Source of the DNA: Isoetes taiwanensis
Taxonomy: Eukaryota > Streptophyta > Lycopodiopsida > Isoetales > Isoetaceae
NCBI GenBank assembly: GCA_021234155.1
Contig: JAJEKV010000023.1
Span: 5,601,945-5,665,944 of the forward strand
Direction: 5' to 3'
DNA: 64,000 nt
Below, one piece after another: positions 22,523 to 33,954 of the stretch; the first letter of the stretch is position 1; each line of letters starts with the position of its first letter. A program made the position numbers and the translations under genes. Below the pieces are notes generated by a model that saw only the letters and a program-made list of their open reading frames with translations, ran no database searches and was not told the DNA's origin.

Positions 22523-23186
22523 CTAACCCCTTCCCCTTCCCCTTCCCCTTTCCCTTCGCCTGCGAGGTGTAACCCATGCATCTGGGTTAGGAGTCAAGAG
22601 CTCACGCTCTTCCCAGCCTGATTCTTCCCACCATATGGGGTACCTAGTCATTAGAAAAAGTAATTCCACAGGATAATACTCACGGAAGAAGAGCGGACCC
22701 AACTCCACAAAACCGTTGTACTCGTTGTAGTACATCCTAATAAGGCCATACATATGTCCCTTACAAATTTCATGAATGAACTCGATATGTATGCATCCGA
22801 GAGAGTGTGCTAAATATCCAAAGACCGCGAAGAAGAGGCCTCAATTGATGTACCATCTCGTCCGGATAAGGAGGGGTTCAAGCATTCCCCTCATTGCAAG
22901 TCTCCTATAACATTCGGGATGGATTAATTTCCATCAGTGGCTCATGACCACAATCAAATCGCTCCAGAATGAAGTTGATCAACTCCATTGTAAGCTCCTT
23001 GGTGGGACTGTGGCGCAACCTCCACTCCAAGAAATGGTCCCATAGCTCATCCATTCCAGGCCGCACAGAATGCCTGGGGCATGCTTGCAGGCCTTCTGGA
23101 GTAGCCCAGGGAGGATTGGGTCCAATCATTTGCAAAAGCAAGCAAGGATCATCGACGGAGCAAGGAACACGGAGCAAGCAGAGCAA
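22523..23186 (-). pseudogene. Unrecognised gene fragment in CACTA element
   Basis: Two overlapping minus frames read as one protein: GMDELWDHFLEWRLRHS and LMEINPS near 22930, then MLEPLLIRTRWYIN, a TGA where Trp is likely, GLFFAVFGYLAHSLGC, EICKGHMYGLIRMYYNEY and RYPIWWEESG near 22620, ending in an Arg/Gly-rich repeat. The single TGA and one frame change suggest decay. No family recognised. Confidence 0.35.
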
Positions 23187-23189
23187 GTA

Positions 23190-23640
23190 GCAAGATCAAG
23201 AGCAAGGAACAAGATCAAGTAGCAAGAAGCAGAGGTATGAAGTAGCAAGGAACAAGGATCAAGATCAAGTAGCAAGGAGCAATGAACAAGGAAGATCAAG
23301 TAGCAAGAAGATCAAGTAGCAAAGAAGATCAAGGAGCAAGATCAAGTAGCAAGGAACAAGATCAAGTATCAAGATCAAGAGCAAGGAACAAGATTATAGC
23401 AAGGAGCACGGGAATGAAGTAGCAAGGAACAAGGATCAAGATCAAGTAGCAAGAAGCAATGAACAAGGAAGATCAAATAGCAAGAAGATCAAGGAACAAG
23501 GGAGATCAAAAGCAAGAAGATCAAGGAACAAGGAGGATCAAGTAGCAAGAAAATCAAGGAACAAGGAAGATGAAGGATCAAGAAGCAAGGATCGAGATCA
23601 AGTAGCAAGGTGAAAAGTGAGAAGTGAAAGCAAGCTGAAA
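23190..23640 (+). repeat. Minisatellite of AAGATCAAGTAGCAAGGAACA-type units
   Basis: About 450 bases are built from permuted short modules (ATCAAGTAGCAAG, GAACAAG, GAAGATCAAG). Not coding on either strand. Confidence 0.85.
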
Positions 23641-23730
23641 GAATTTATAGCTACGAATCCAATAATGTTGAAGTATAATACCAATAATGTTGAAGTATAA
23701 TACCAATAATGTTGAAGTATAATAATGTTG

Positions 23731-26700
23731 AAGCAAGACATTCATAAATTCGTAATTAATGCATTGCACGAAAATAAATTCCGATTTTTTGCCAGCTGGA
23801 TCCCTAATTCATCTCCAGCACACGGGCCAATTTTCGGAATTTTCGGAGAAGGTCTAGGTCAAAGGGTTAGCATTAGAACGGTCGGGGCAGCCCGTTGCAG
23901 GGCAACCGAGCTGGCACCCTTCCCCAAGTCAAACGAGGCCAGGACCTTGCAGGGATCCCTCACAAGAGGGGAGAGTCCGGACCCCAGGAGGCGGGATCCA
24001 AAAAAGTTCCCGAGGCAGCCCTTCCTGGCAGCGCTCCCCCCGGGGCTGCACGCTAATGACCACCCTCCCGGAGCCCGGTTCCCCTATCCGACCGTTGGAT
24101 CCTCCGTTCAGGGGCCCCTCTTCGGGAAGGCCCAAAAGATTCCAGATCGGTCCGGGAGAACTTGTCAAACCGCGGGGCGTCCTGATGTCGGCCTTGTAGA
24201 AACCGCACTGTTTTGTCGTTCGGGCACCGGGGAGGCTCCGGAATGGCAAATCGACCCTGCCAAATCGTCCGGAATGGCGAAATTACCCTAGGGAGCAAGT
24301 TACACGGTCGGTTTTGCGAAAGAAGGAAACACTCACGCCCTCCACGACAGTATCCCGCATCCACATCCTAGGCCAATTGACTACGAGTGTGATGGAAGTG
24401 AGCTGCTTTGGCGCTTCTTGGAGTTCGGGTGGTCTTCTGGCCACGGAACTTGGTCCCCAGGGCAATGTCGACGTTCTGAGTCCATTGGCAGAGCCAGATC
24501 GCGATTCCGGAGAGGGGAGGTCGCCCGTCCGTCCCCAGGGCCTTGGGGAGAGGAAATTCGGGGCAAGCAGCTTCCGGAGGGATTTTAGGGTCCGAGCTCA
24601 AGGCCAACACCCCAACTCCACTTCAAGACACGGGCGCGAAGGTCCCGCCGACCGACAAGGAGAGGGCCTCCAAACGTAAACCCCGTGGGTTGCCAGGCTC
24701 TAGAAGGGTTTGCGTTTTGGGGGCCGAGTCCTGGTCTGTTGCACTTGGGACCCGGGCCGAGAAGCAGCAGCCAAGAATACGGAGCAAGGGGAACTGACGG
24801 AGCGGAGTTTGGGCCTGTCCTCCTCCCGATGTGGCAAGTAGAAGTCGGGGGGCTTTTGGTAATGGCAAGACATTCAGAATTTGTAATTAATGCATTGCAC
24901 GAAAATAAATTCCGATTTTTTGCCAGCTGGATCCCTAATTCATCTCCAGCACACGGGCCAATTTTCGGAATTTTCGGAGAAGGTCTAGGTCAAAGGGTTA
25001 GCATTAGAACGGTCGGGGCAGCCCGTTGTGGCAACCGAAGCTGGCACCCTTCCCCAAGTCAAACGAGGCCGGGACCTTGCAGGGGATCCCTCACAAGAGG
25101 GGAGAGTCCCAGGACCCCGTGCCGGGATCCAAAAGTTCCCGAGGCAGCCCTTCTGGCGGCGCTCCCGGGGGCTGCACGCTAATGACCACCCTCCGGGCCC
25201 GGTTCCCCTATCCGGACCGTTGGATCCTCCGTTCAGGGGCCCCTCTTCGGGAAGGCCCAAAAGATTCCAGATCGGTCCGGGAGAACTTGTCAAACCGCGG
25301 GGCGTCCTGATGTCGGCCTTGTAGAAACCGCACTGTTTTGTCGTTCGGGCACCGGGGAGGCTCCGGAATGGCAAATCGACCCTGCCAAATCGTCCGGAAT
25401 GGCGAAATTACCCTAGCGAGCAAGTTACACGGTCGGTTTTGCGAAAGAAGGAAACACTCACGCCCTCCACGACAGTATCCCGCATCCACATCCTAAGCCA
25501 ATTGACTACGAGTGTGATGGAAGTGAGCTGCTTTGGCGCTTCTTGGAGTTCGGGTGGTCTTCGGCACCGCGGAACTTGGTCCCCAGTGGCAATGTCGACG
25601 TTCCGAGTCCATTGACAGAGCCGGATCGCGATTAGGAGAGGGAGGTCGCCCTGGCCCGGCCCCCGTGGCCTTGGGAGAGGAAATTCGGGGCAAGCGGCTT
25701 CGGGGATTTTAGGGTCCGCGCTCTGGCGTCAACACCCCAACTCCACTTCAAGACACGGCGCAAGGTCCCGGCCGAATCTGACAAGGAGAGGGCCTCCGAA
25801 ACGTAAACCCTGTGGGTTGCCAGGCTCTAGAAGGGTTTGCGTTTTGGGGGCCGAGTCCTGGTCTGTTGCACTTGAGACCTGGCCGAGAAGCAGCAGCCAA
25901 GAATGCGGAGCAAGGGGAACTGACGGAGCGGAGTTTGGGCCTGTCCTACTCCCGATGTGGCAAGTAGAAGTCGGGGGGCGCTTTTGCAGTGGCAAGACAT
26001 TCGTAAATTCGTAATTAATGTATTGCACGAAAATAAATTCCGATTTTTTGCCAGCTGGATCCCTAATTCATGTCCAGCACACGGGCCAATTTTCGGAATT
26101 TTCGGAGAAGGTCTAGGTCAAAGGGTTAGCATTAGAACGGTCGGGGCAGCCCGTTGCAGGGCAACCGAGCTGGCACCCTTCCCCAAGTCAAACGAGGCCA
26201 GGACCTTGCAGGGATCCCTCACAAGAGGGGAGAGTCCGGACCCCAGGAGGCGGGATCCAAAAAAGTTACCGAGGCAGCCCTTCCTGGCAGCGCTCCCCCC
26301 GGGGCTGCACGCTAATGACCACCCTCCCGGAGCCCGGTTCCCCTACCCGACCGTTGGATCCTCCGTTCAGGGGCCCCTCTTCGGGAAGGCCCAAAAGATT
26401 CCAGATCGGTCCGGGAGAACTTGTCAAACCGCGGGGCGTCCTGATGTCGGCCTTGTAGAAACTGCACTATTTTGTCGTTTCGCACCGGGTGGCTCGGAAT
26501 GGCAAATCGACCCTGCCAAATCGTCCGGAATGGCGAAATTACCCTAGGGAGCAAGTTACACGGTCGGTTTTGCGAAAGAAGGAAACACTCACGCCCTCCA
26601 CGACAGTATCCCGCATCCACATCTTAGGCCAATTGACTGCGAGTGTGATGGAAGTGAGCTACTTTGGCGCTTCTTGGAGTTCGGCTGGTCTTCTGGCCAC

Positions 26701-26930
26701 GGAACTTGGTCCCTAGGGCAATGTCGACGTTCTGAGTCCATTGGCAGAGCCAGATCGCAATTCCGGAGAGGGGAGGTCGCCCGTCCGTGGGGAGAGGAAA
26801 TTCGGGGCAAGCAGCTTCCGGAGGGATTTTAGGGTCCGCGCTCTGGCTTCAACACCCCAACTCCACTTCAAGACACGGCGCAAGGTCCCGGCCGAATCTG
26901 ACAAGGAGAGGCCTCCGAAACGACGCCAAG
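23731..26930 (+). repeat. Three tandem copies of a GC-rich unit of about 1.13 kb
   Basis: Units start at about 23731, 24864 and 25991, each with CAAGACATTC, TGCATTGCACGAAAATAAAT or a near variant, and CCAGCTGGATCCCTAATTC; the third ends near 26930. Long frames on both strands run through all copies, but they shift frame between copies at scattered indels, which argues against coding. The unit may be a captured and amplified fragment or a CACTA-internal satellite. Confidence 0.85.
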
Positions 26931-27143
26931 CTGACGTGTCCTGACACCCAGGCATGCCACGTCAGATGATCATAACGTCGTTTAACGACGTCAAATGATC
27001 ATAACAGAAACAGAAACAGAAACATACAATACAAATAACACAAATAAATAAAAAAACTGATTGTTCCCATTCATAAAATAAGCTTATACAACGACAACAC
27101 AAATAGATAAAAAAACTTATTGTTTCCATTTATAAAAAAAAGC

Positions 27144-27452
27144 TTATACATTACTTATGTCCATCCTGAGGACGTGACAGTTTGATGCAACCATTTGCAT
27201 CATTATCTGCGCCATTAATGTCGTTTTCTCTTTGTTTGGCTCGGTGAGCCATTCTACCAGTCGTTCCCCGCATGGAACGCCAGATGTTAGTGCAATCAGA
27301 AGCTCCTTTTCACTCATCTTTGCCACGATGGTGAAGGGAGGGTTCTCAGCGGGAGAAGCAGGGGGGTTGCTGGAGTTGTCTTCCCTTGGAGGAGAAGGAT
27401 TACTGCTAGAAGGAACATATCGCGCGAAGGTGGTCTTCAACTGCCGGACCAT
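27144..27452 (-). CDS. Short proline/serine-rich protein near the CACTA right end
   Basis: A 102-residue frame starting MVRQLKTTFARYVPSSSN, with a PPREDNSSNPPASPAENPP linker and ending MDISNV. On the minus strand it is the first frame inside the element and follows a telobox-like leader (27529-27556), the position expected for a promoter-proximal exon of a CACTA gene. It could continue by splicing. Function unknown. Confidence 0.4.
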   Translation of the reverse strand: MVRQLKTTFARYVPSSSNPSPPREDNSSNPPASPAENPPFTIVAKMSEKELLIALTSGVPCGERLVEWLTEPNKEKTTLMAQIMMQMVASNCHVLRMDISNV

Positions 27453-27528
27453 TATAGCAAGATAGGGAAGAACACTCAAAAGATAAGAATAACAGCAGCT
27501 ACTAGTGGATCCACTTATAACGTGGATG

Positions 27529-27556
27529 TAGGGTTAGGGTTAGGGTTAGGGTTTTT
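27529..27556. promoter_or_regulatory. Telobox-like run of four TAGGGT units
   Basis: Read on the minus strand it is AAACCCTAACCC followed by two more CCCTAA-type units, about 80 bases upstream of the ATG at 27452. Single AAACCCTA teloboxes are common near plant gene starts; a run of four with 6-base spacing is longer than usual. An interstitial telomere-like insertion is the alternative. Confidence 0.5.
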
Positions 27557-27589
27557 ATTTGGCAAAAAAAAAAAAAACAAATTCCTGCG

Positions 27590-28425
27590 GTGACGCCGTT
27601 TAACGACGCCGAGGTCGACATTCGCAGCAAAAAGCCGCCTTTGGCACCAGCACCATGCCAAGCAGGCAGAGGTGACACGTCAGCTTTGTCTGACGTCGTT
27701 CAATGACGGCACGCTGGCGCGTCTTGACACGCAGGCTGCTAGCTTGGCAACAGCCCATTTCCACGCAGGACGGGCGGCGACGCCGCTTCTTCTCGGGAGA
27801 CGCCGTTCAACGACGCCGAAGCCGACGCGGTTTTGACACGCAGCAGCCTGGCACTTTGGCACCATGGCAGGTGACACGCCGCTTTGTCCGACGCCGCTCA
27901 ACGACGGCACGCCGGGCGCTGCGTTTGACACGCAGCCGCCGCCTTTGGCAAATGCCCATTTCCACGCAGACGCCGCGACGCCGCTTTTCTGCGGAGACGC
28001 CGTTCAACGACGCCGAGCCGACGTGGTTTTGACACGCAGGCAGCCGCCTTGGCACCAGCAGACCATGCCAAGCAGCAGAGGTGACACGCCGCCTTTGTTC
28101 GACGCCGTTTCAACGACGCAGACGCCGGGCGCTGTTTTGACACGCAGACCGCCAGCCTTTGGCAACAAACGCATTTCCACGCAGACGGCTGACGCCGCCT
28201 GTGGAGACGCCGCTCAACGACGCGGAGTCGACGGTTTTGACACGCAGTGCCCGCCGCCTGGGCAAAGCAGCATTCATGCCACGCAGGCCAATCCGACACG
28301 TCAGCCCCGATAGACGTCGTTGAACGACGTCGAAACGACGTTGTCGTCGTTGAACGACGATGTCGTCGATGTTCGACGACAACCCATCGTTCGTCCACGT
28401 CTCGACGTCGTTGAAGGACGACTAT
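27590..28425. repeat. CACTA right subterminal repeats
   Basis: About 830 bases hold GACGCCGTTCAACGACG motifs, together with larger units (TTGACACGCAG, CCTTTGGCA, CATTTCCACGCAGAC) repeated roughly every 120-240 bases, ending with four ACGTCGTT...AACGAC palindromes next to the terminus. Confidence 0.8.
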
Positions 28426-28677
28426 CCCTTGTAGTGATCCAAGAAATATTTCAGCTGCTAAGAAAAACAGGGAAGAAATTGATTGCAATGGAGGAAAGTG
28501 GGTGTATTATAAAAGATCTAAAAGGTGTGACTCTATCTCAGATTCAATTATTACACTTGTACAAACATTTTGGACCTCAAACACTAGAGTTTCTCCAAAT
28601 ACTAAGGATGTAAAATTTAGAAGACTAGAACGAAATATTAGAGAGGAGCATGCAGCACATTATCTGGAACAATCTCA

Positions 28678-29227
28678 GGTTGGTATCTCTTCTTATCTCT
28701 TCCTTTGAGATTTTTATAGTTGAGGTTTTCAATAACAGTTTGCTATAGTGGTTGGATTAAAAGTTTATATCAGGTATATCTCTTTATAGTTCTGCTGCAT
28801 CAATTATTGAGCTACAATGGTTTCTGATCTAGCCATAGTGGCTTGTCTTTAACTATAATTTCATTTGTGCCCTTGATCTTCAATGGTTGTTTTCCAACTA
28901 TAAGTGGTTTGTTTTCAAACCGAGTGTATTCTTGGAGATATAGTGGATCTCAAACCATATTCACACATAGTTTAAGTGCAACTATATAATAGTGTGAGTG
29001 TTTCAACATAGTTCGGGTGCAGCCATAATGGTGTGTGCTTTAAACATAGTTGGAGTGCACTCTTGGAACTACAGTGGTAGTAGTAAGTGGAAGACTGTAG
29101 TAAGTGGTATACAAGAATGATTATGGTTTGTAGTAGTAAGTGGTATACAGTAGTAGTTATGGTTTGTATTCCTCTTTTGTGCTATACTTTGAGAGTTATT
29201 TTGCATGCTAACACATATATTCTTACA
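28678..29227 (+). other. Intron of the HGKG-type gene
   Basis: It is bounded by CAG|GTTGGT and TTCTTACAG|ATGCAA. It contains repeated CTATAGTGG and CATAGTTTGAGTGCA-like units and GTAGTAGTAAGTGG repeats (about 29083-29160), with no reading frame. Confidence 0.7.
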
Positions 29228-31086
29228 GATGCAATTGTACGAACGGTTCAAAGAAGAATACCCTGAAGCTAAGGTAGGAGCAAGATCTTTTCAAAAGTTA
29301 AAACCATGGTTTGTGGTGAAGCTAAAAGACTATAATACATGTTGTTGTATTCATCATGTTAGGCTTGGAATAGCTGCTTGATGCATTCAAAACAATGAGA
29401 AGGAAGCATTCGAACCTTGTGAATGTACTTGTAGTGTATGTGAACCTCACCATACGTGCACTTGTAATGCTCGCTGCTAATATTCTCTTCAACACATGAG
29501 TTATGGAGGTGCATTGTTTGTCCAAAAGAAGTTGATGATGAGTTCCATAGGAAGGACTGCCTTTATGGTACTTGTCAGAATTGTGGCATCTCCAAGTTGC
29601 ATATATGTCCTCTTGAATTGAGTGATGCAGAGCTGAATTGGGAGTATTTGGACTATGAGGGTGCAGGATTGGGCAAGAATGGGAAACCAAGGAAGATTCT
29701 GAAGCATCAATACAAAAAGACCACTTCTAGAGAATTTGTGGAGAAGTTACGTGATAGATTAAAGAGGTTTCCTTTGCATAACTTTAGGTACAAATGGCAA
29801 GACAAGCAATTTCGTGAGCTGCTGGAAAATCTACCCTCAGATGTAGTGGTCTCAGTGGTGGATTTTGCCGAGAACTACACCTTCAAAGAACGTCTTCAAG
29901 TGCGATCTCGTGATTGGTGCAAAGATTCGTGTAACAATCCTTGTTCACATTACTTATCATGTGGATGAAAGTGGGCAAGTCGTAAAAGAGACACACTTCT
30001 ATATCTCCGATGACAAGAAGCATGATACTCTCTTTGTACAACATTGTTTTAAGATGCATTTCAGGTACATGGAGGCCAAAGGGCTAAAACCCAAAAGGCA
30101 TTGGGTCTGGTCTGATGGAGCTGCATCACAATTTAAGGCAGCTCGTCCAATGTATTTTGTTCTCCATACTCGGTTGAAACACGTACGATGATGTGGAGTT
30201 ATTTTGGTTCAAACCACGGTAAAGGCGAAAGCACGATGGCAAGGCTGCAGACTGAAGAGGTGGATTAGAATGATGCAACTCTTGTTTCTCGAGATAAAGC
30301 TTGAAAATGCACATGACGTTGTGGAGGCAGTTGCAAAAAATTTTTCCCATGGAATTTCTTCCACTTACTCACAACAAGATACTGTAAGAAGATATTTTTG
30401 GGAAGTTACAGATGTTGATAGGTCTAAAGGTGGTGGGCGCAAAACACAATAAAGGATACGAGAAACACTCATTGTGTTCATGCCTTCAATCTTCACCCAA
30501 CACAATATTGCATACCGCAAGTTATCATGCTTTTTGTAGTTCTTTGCTTAGATGGACATTGGGATAGATGTGAGAACAAGGCATACGTTGATGAATGGGA
30601 GTTAGTGGTAGTAGAGCCTACCAATTCAAATTGAACCTCGATATGGTGGAGAGTAGGAAGTCTCAAAGAGCTCTATTCTCTATTAAGTCAGATGTCTTAG
30701 CTAGTGCTCTTAAAGTGGGTGATAACTTTGCAGTTGTTGCACCCAAAGATAATGAAGAAGGATCTGATTTTTGGATGGTGAAATGCACAAGAGAGATGCA
30801 TTCTATTGAGTCAGATTTTGAAAAGAATGGTGTATGGTTTTTAAAAGGTGAAAGTGTCCTAGAAGGCATATATTATAGAAAGCTTCAAAGAACCCGATCA
30901 TCATACGAACTTTGTAGGAATGAAGAAAAAGTCATAGTGTTTGCAACACAAGTCTGCGCTATTCGAGTTTCCATGGTACGAGCTAAGCATCATGTCAAAG
31001 GGAGTTCTGAGATATTCACACTTGATGAGAATGATGCAGAGAAAATCAGAGATAATATGCCTGATGTGCTAAGTGATGAAGAATGA

Positions 31087-32912
31087 GTTGATAAGATGAG
31101 GAGCAATATACTTGAAGCTATAAGACAAGCAGATTGAAGGGTCTGCAAGGCCAGAAAATAGATTGATGTAACTCTTTTTTTTGTTGTTCATGTTTGATTT
31201 TTCATAATCAAGAAAACACTTATTTGAAGTCAAATTTTGGACTTAGATTGTACTGTTCGTTGCATCTTGAATATGAGATATGATTCATATGTGAATATCA
31301 GACTTATATCCCTGCTCTATTTTGGAAATATGAGAATTGTGTATTTGTGTATCTGTAATTGTGTCCCATTGCTGAAGTTTCCTTATTGATGTGTTCCATG
31401 TACCCAGGCCCAAAACTATTGCCTTGTTGCTGTGTTCGAAATATCTTAGGCATAAAACCATCAGAGTTGTTTATGTAGCAGAACCTAACAAGTATTCTTG
31501 ATTCATTGACCCCACCTGAACAAAATCGACACGCATCTGACCTGGTTGTATTGCAGGTTTCGGCCCTGTAACAAATGAACCCTAAACCAAATGAACAGTA
31601 ACATTCGATACAATCAATTCCAGTGTTTATATATCCCACAATCATGAATGGAAAAAAAAACCATTGTTATATAAACATTTGCATTTGTATTTGGGTTGGA
31701 TTGGGTCCTCATGGGAAGGGGAAGAAGAAAGCCCTTGCCATGAAGATCCATTCCTTGATCAATTCCTTTTAAAGATTTTCTTAATTGATCCATATTCGAC
31801 TTAAAGAATATGTTAAAGAATAAGTTACCAGTCATTGAATATATAGCCTATGCATTTCTGTGAAGTCTAAGATCTTAGCATACTAAGTTGTTATCTACCT
31901 ATTGATTTTAGCATACTTTAAGTGTCATGAATATCACATGAAGGGGGAATGATACATATCTTGGCTCCCCTTGTAGAAAATATGAAGGTGTTGAACTTGT
32001 AGTCATGGTGAAATAGTTAAGGTTGTTTAACCTAAACGAAAAGCAATATTGAATAATTTGAAGGTTCAATGGTCTAAGGGCTTCATATTGTCACCAAGCC
32101 TGTGGGATATATGTCGAATCCAGTCAATGCAGCTACAGTAATAGGGTCAATCCCTGAAATGCATTTTAATCCATCTGGGATGGATTTACTTCTTGTAGAT
32201 TCTGACACAGTGAATAATTGCAACAATGTTTTGCAATTGTATAAGCTGTCTTGTATAAATGCCTTGTATAAATGCCTTGTATAAATGCCTTGTATAAATG
32301 TCTGGTATAAATGCCTTGTATAAACTGTCTTGTATAAATTGTATAAATGCCTTTTTGATGCTAACTTTACTTAGAACTTTTCTAGTAATATCATGATAGC
32401 ATGTTTCCCCTAATGGGGGTTGAACATAACATACAACATTAACATTAACTTGTACTAAACATTAACATATTAACTTAACATTAACATATTAACCTAAACA
32501 TCTAGCCCTAAAAAAAAAAAAAACAAATACTTGTCCACATGGCATCACGTGTATGATGACATGGCATGATGATGTGGCACATGCATTTTGATATATACAC
32601 AAATTTGCTTAAAATGTAACATTTTCTTCAAACAAATAAAAGTAGCTGCAATATGAATAGTTCTTTAGTGTCCCATATGAATAGTTGCTTAGTGTCCTAT
32701 CTATATAGGACAATGATAGGTCCTATTTAATACAATGATAGGTCCTATATAGTGTCCTACATAGGTCCTATATAGTGTCCTACATAGGTCCTGTATAGGA
32801 CAATGATGTATGCATGCAAATTTACCCATAAATTTCGGAACCTCAGCAGATCGAACCATCTCATTTTCCTTTCCTTTCCTTTCCTTTGCTTTTCCTTCTC
32901 ATTTCAGTAAGA
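31087..32912. other. Gene-poor stretch with short tandem repeats
   Basis: No credible coding frame. Tandem 15-base units (GCCTTGTATAAATGC) occupy about 32252-32350, and units around ATAGGTCCTATATAGTGTCC repeat at 32690-32815 in direct and inverted order. TTCCTTTCC repeats lie at 32865-32890. Confidence 0.6.
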
Positions 32913-33191
32913 ATGCCGCGCTTTAAGAGCACCCCGAGGAAGCCCCCAATGGAGGAATCAAGACTGAAGGCCCCGATGGAGGAATCAAGCCTGAAGCTTC
33001 AAAAAATAAGTTTTGAAGCTCGATTTAGTTGCAGAGAGGTGATGATTTTGCAACACAAGGGAGCTTCAGTTACTGAAAAAGTACAGCAGTGGGTAGATCG
33101 TGCCTGCTTCCATGAGGAACGCCTGTTGAAGATGAAGACTGAAGTTGGTGGAGATGGTGGCCTTCAAATTCAGCTCAAGATGCCTGATTAA
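32913..33191 (+). CDS. Small basic protein of unknown function (92 residues)
   Basis: An intact frame starting MPRFKSTPRKPPMEESRLK after a pyrimidine-rich stretch ending TTTCAG, with two KxPMEESxLK repeats and a C-terminal part FEARFSCREVMILQHKG. It could be a short gene or a last exon. No family recognised; chance is possible at this length. Confidence 0.3.
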   Translation: MPRFKSTPRKPPMEESRLKAPMEESSLKLQKISFEARFSCREVMILQHKGASVTEKVQQWVDRACFHEERLLKMKTEVGGDGGLQIQLKMPD

Positions 33192-33954
33192 AGAAGTTTT
33201 TTAAATCTGCAGTTTTTCATAAAGTATAGTTTTACTATCTTCTTTTCTTTAGTTTTTCGGCTCCAGAACAGGGTTTTTGAACAGCTGTACTTGGTTTCTC
33301 TGTAAAAACTTGACCGATATAACATAATGTAACTGTTTTTTCTTTTTATATGAAAACTGGCCTGTGAAAACTCGTCTGTGAAAACTGGTATATGAAAATT
33401 GGTTTGGACGGGCATTTTTGTAAACAAGTTACAAGAGATAATATAATATGGTTCTATATATGTGTTCTTTGTATATTCCGAACACTGGTTATGTTTGTAA
33501 TCTAATTCAATCTGAATTTCATTAAATTAGTTATGTTTTTAATCTAATTATCTTCTTGCATTATAGAAATGTCAAGGATCTTGAAGGAATGGATTGCAAA
33601 TGCAGAACATGGTGTATATTCCACCTGCATTTTATGAGCAACAGGATTTGCCAAAACAATCTACTAGGCTGTTGCTTGTTGCATGATGAAGAGATAAGAA
33701 AAGACAGACAAATCTTTCTTTCTCTTAGTAGACCAAACATCTACATGCAGCAAGTGGACAAATCTTAAACCATGCAAATATATATAAGCCATGCAAATCT
33801 TAAACCATGCAAATCTTAAACCATGTACAAATCTTAAACCATGCAAATCTTAAACCATACAAATCTTAATCCTTGTCATATTTCAGAGATTACATACCTG
33901 ATATCAAATAAGAATACCAGATATCAAATACAAGAATCAAAACACAATGATATT
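33192..33954. other. Intergenic stretch with a 17-base tandem repeat
   Basis: Units of CATGCAAATCTTAAACC repeat about six times at 33770-33870. The rest is AT-rich with no gene. Confidence 0.6.

Larger units (their letters stand above)
15581..28436 (+). mobile_element. CACTA (En/Spm-type) DNA transposon, 12,856 bp
   Basis: The left end is CACTACAAAATTAAAGCC and the right end is the complement of CACTACAAGG; both are flanked by the 3-bp target duplication ATC (15578-15580 and 28437-28439). Both ends carry dense palindromic subterminal repeats. Excision in silico restores the interrupted exon exactly, which fixes the boundaries. Cargo, all on the minus strand, is a short proline-rich frame, a decayed gene fragment, a pseudokinase and a six-exon gene. 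No TNPD-like large transposase is visible, so it is probably non-autonomous or has degraded. Its left 1.85 kb is also present in duplication copy 1. Confidence 0.92.
15280..31086 (+). pseudogene. Transposon-derived 'HGKG' family gene, split by CACTA element
   Basis: Exon 1 runs 15280-15580 and resumes at 28440 after the CACTA element; removing the element and one ATC copy restores the frame across KLLDVHPRNISAAKK. Donor at 28678, acceptor before 29228 (MQLYERFKEEYPEAK). Then come a Cys-rich segment (CECTCSVCEPHHTCTC near 29417; CLYGTCQNCGISKLHICP near 29560), VVDFAENYTFKE near 29860, HFYISDDKKHDTLFV near 29990, WVWSDGAASQFKA near 30105, NHGKGEHDGKAAD near 30215, and a C-terminal region (30595-31086) with EGIYYRKL. 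I recall the DFAENY, SDGxxxQ(F/Y)K and HGK..DG signature from widespread uncharacterised, probably transposon-derived RNase H-like proteins. Frameshifts near 29380 and 30180-30260 add to the disruption. Confidence 0.7.

Noticed and set aside
23725-26810. Long open frames on both strands in the three GC-rich units (up to 196 codons)
   Set aside because: Frames shift between copies at scattered indels and are open on both strands of GC-rich repeat; no domain is recognisable.
27529-27556. True telomere or chromosome end
   Set aside because: Only four units, inside a transposon, with long unrelated sequence on both sides.
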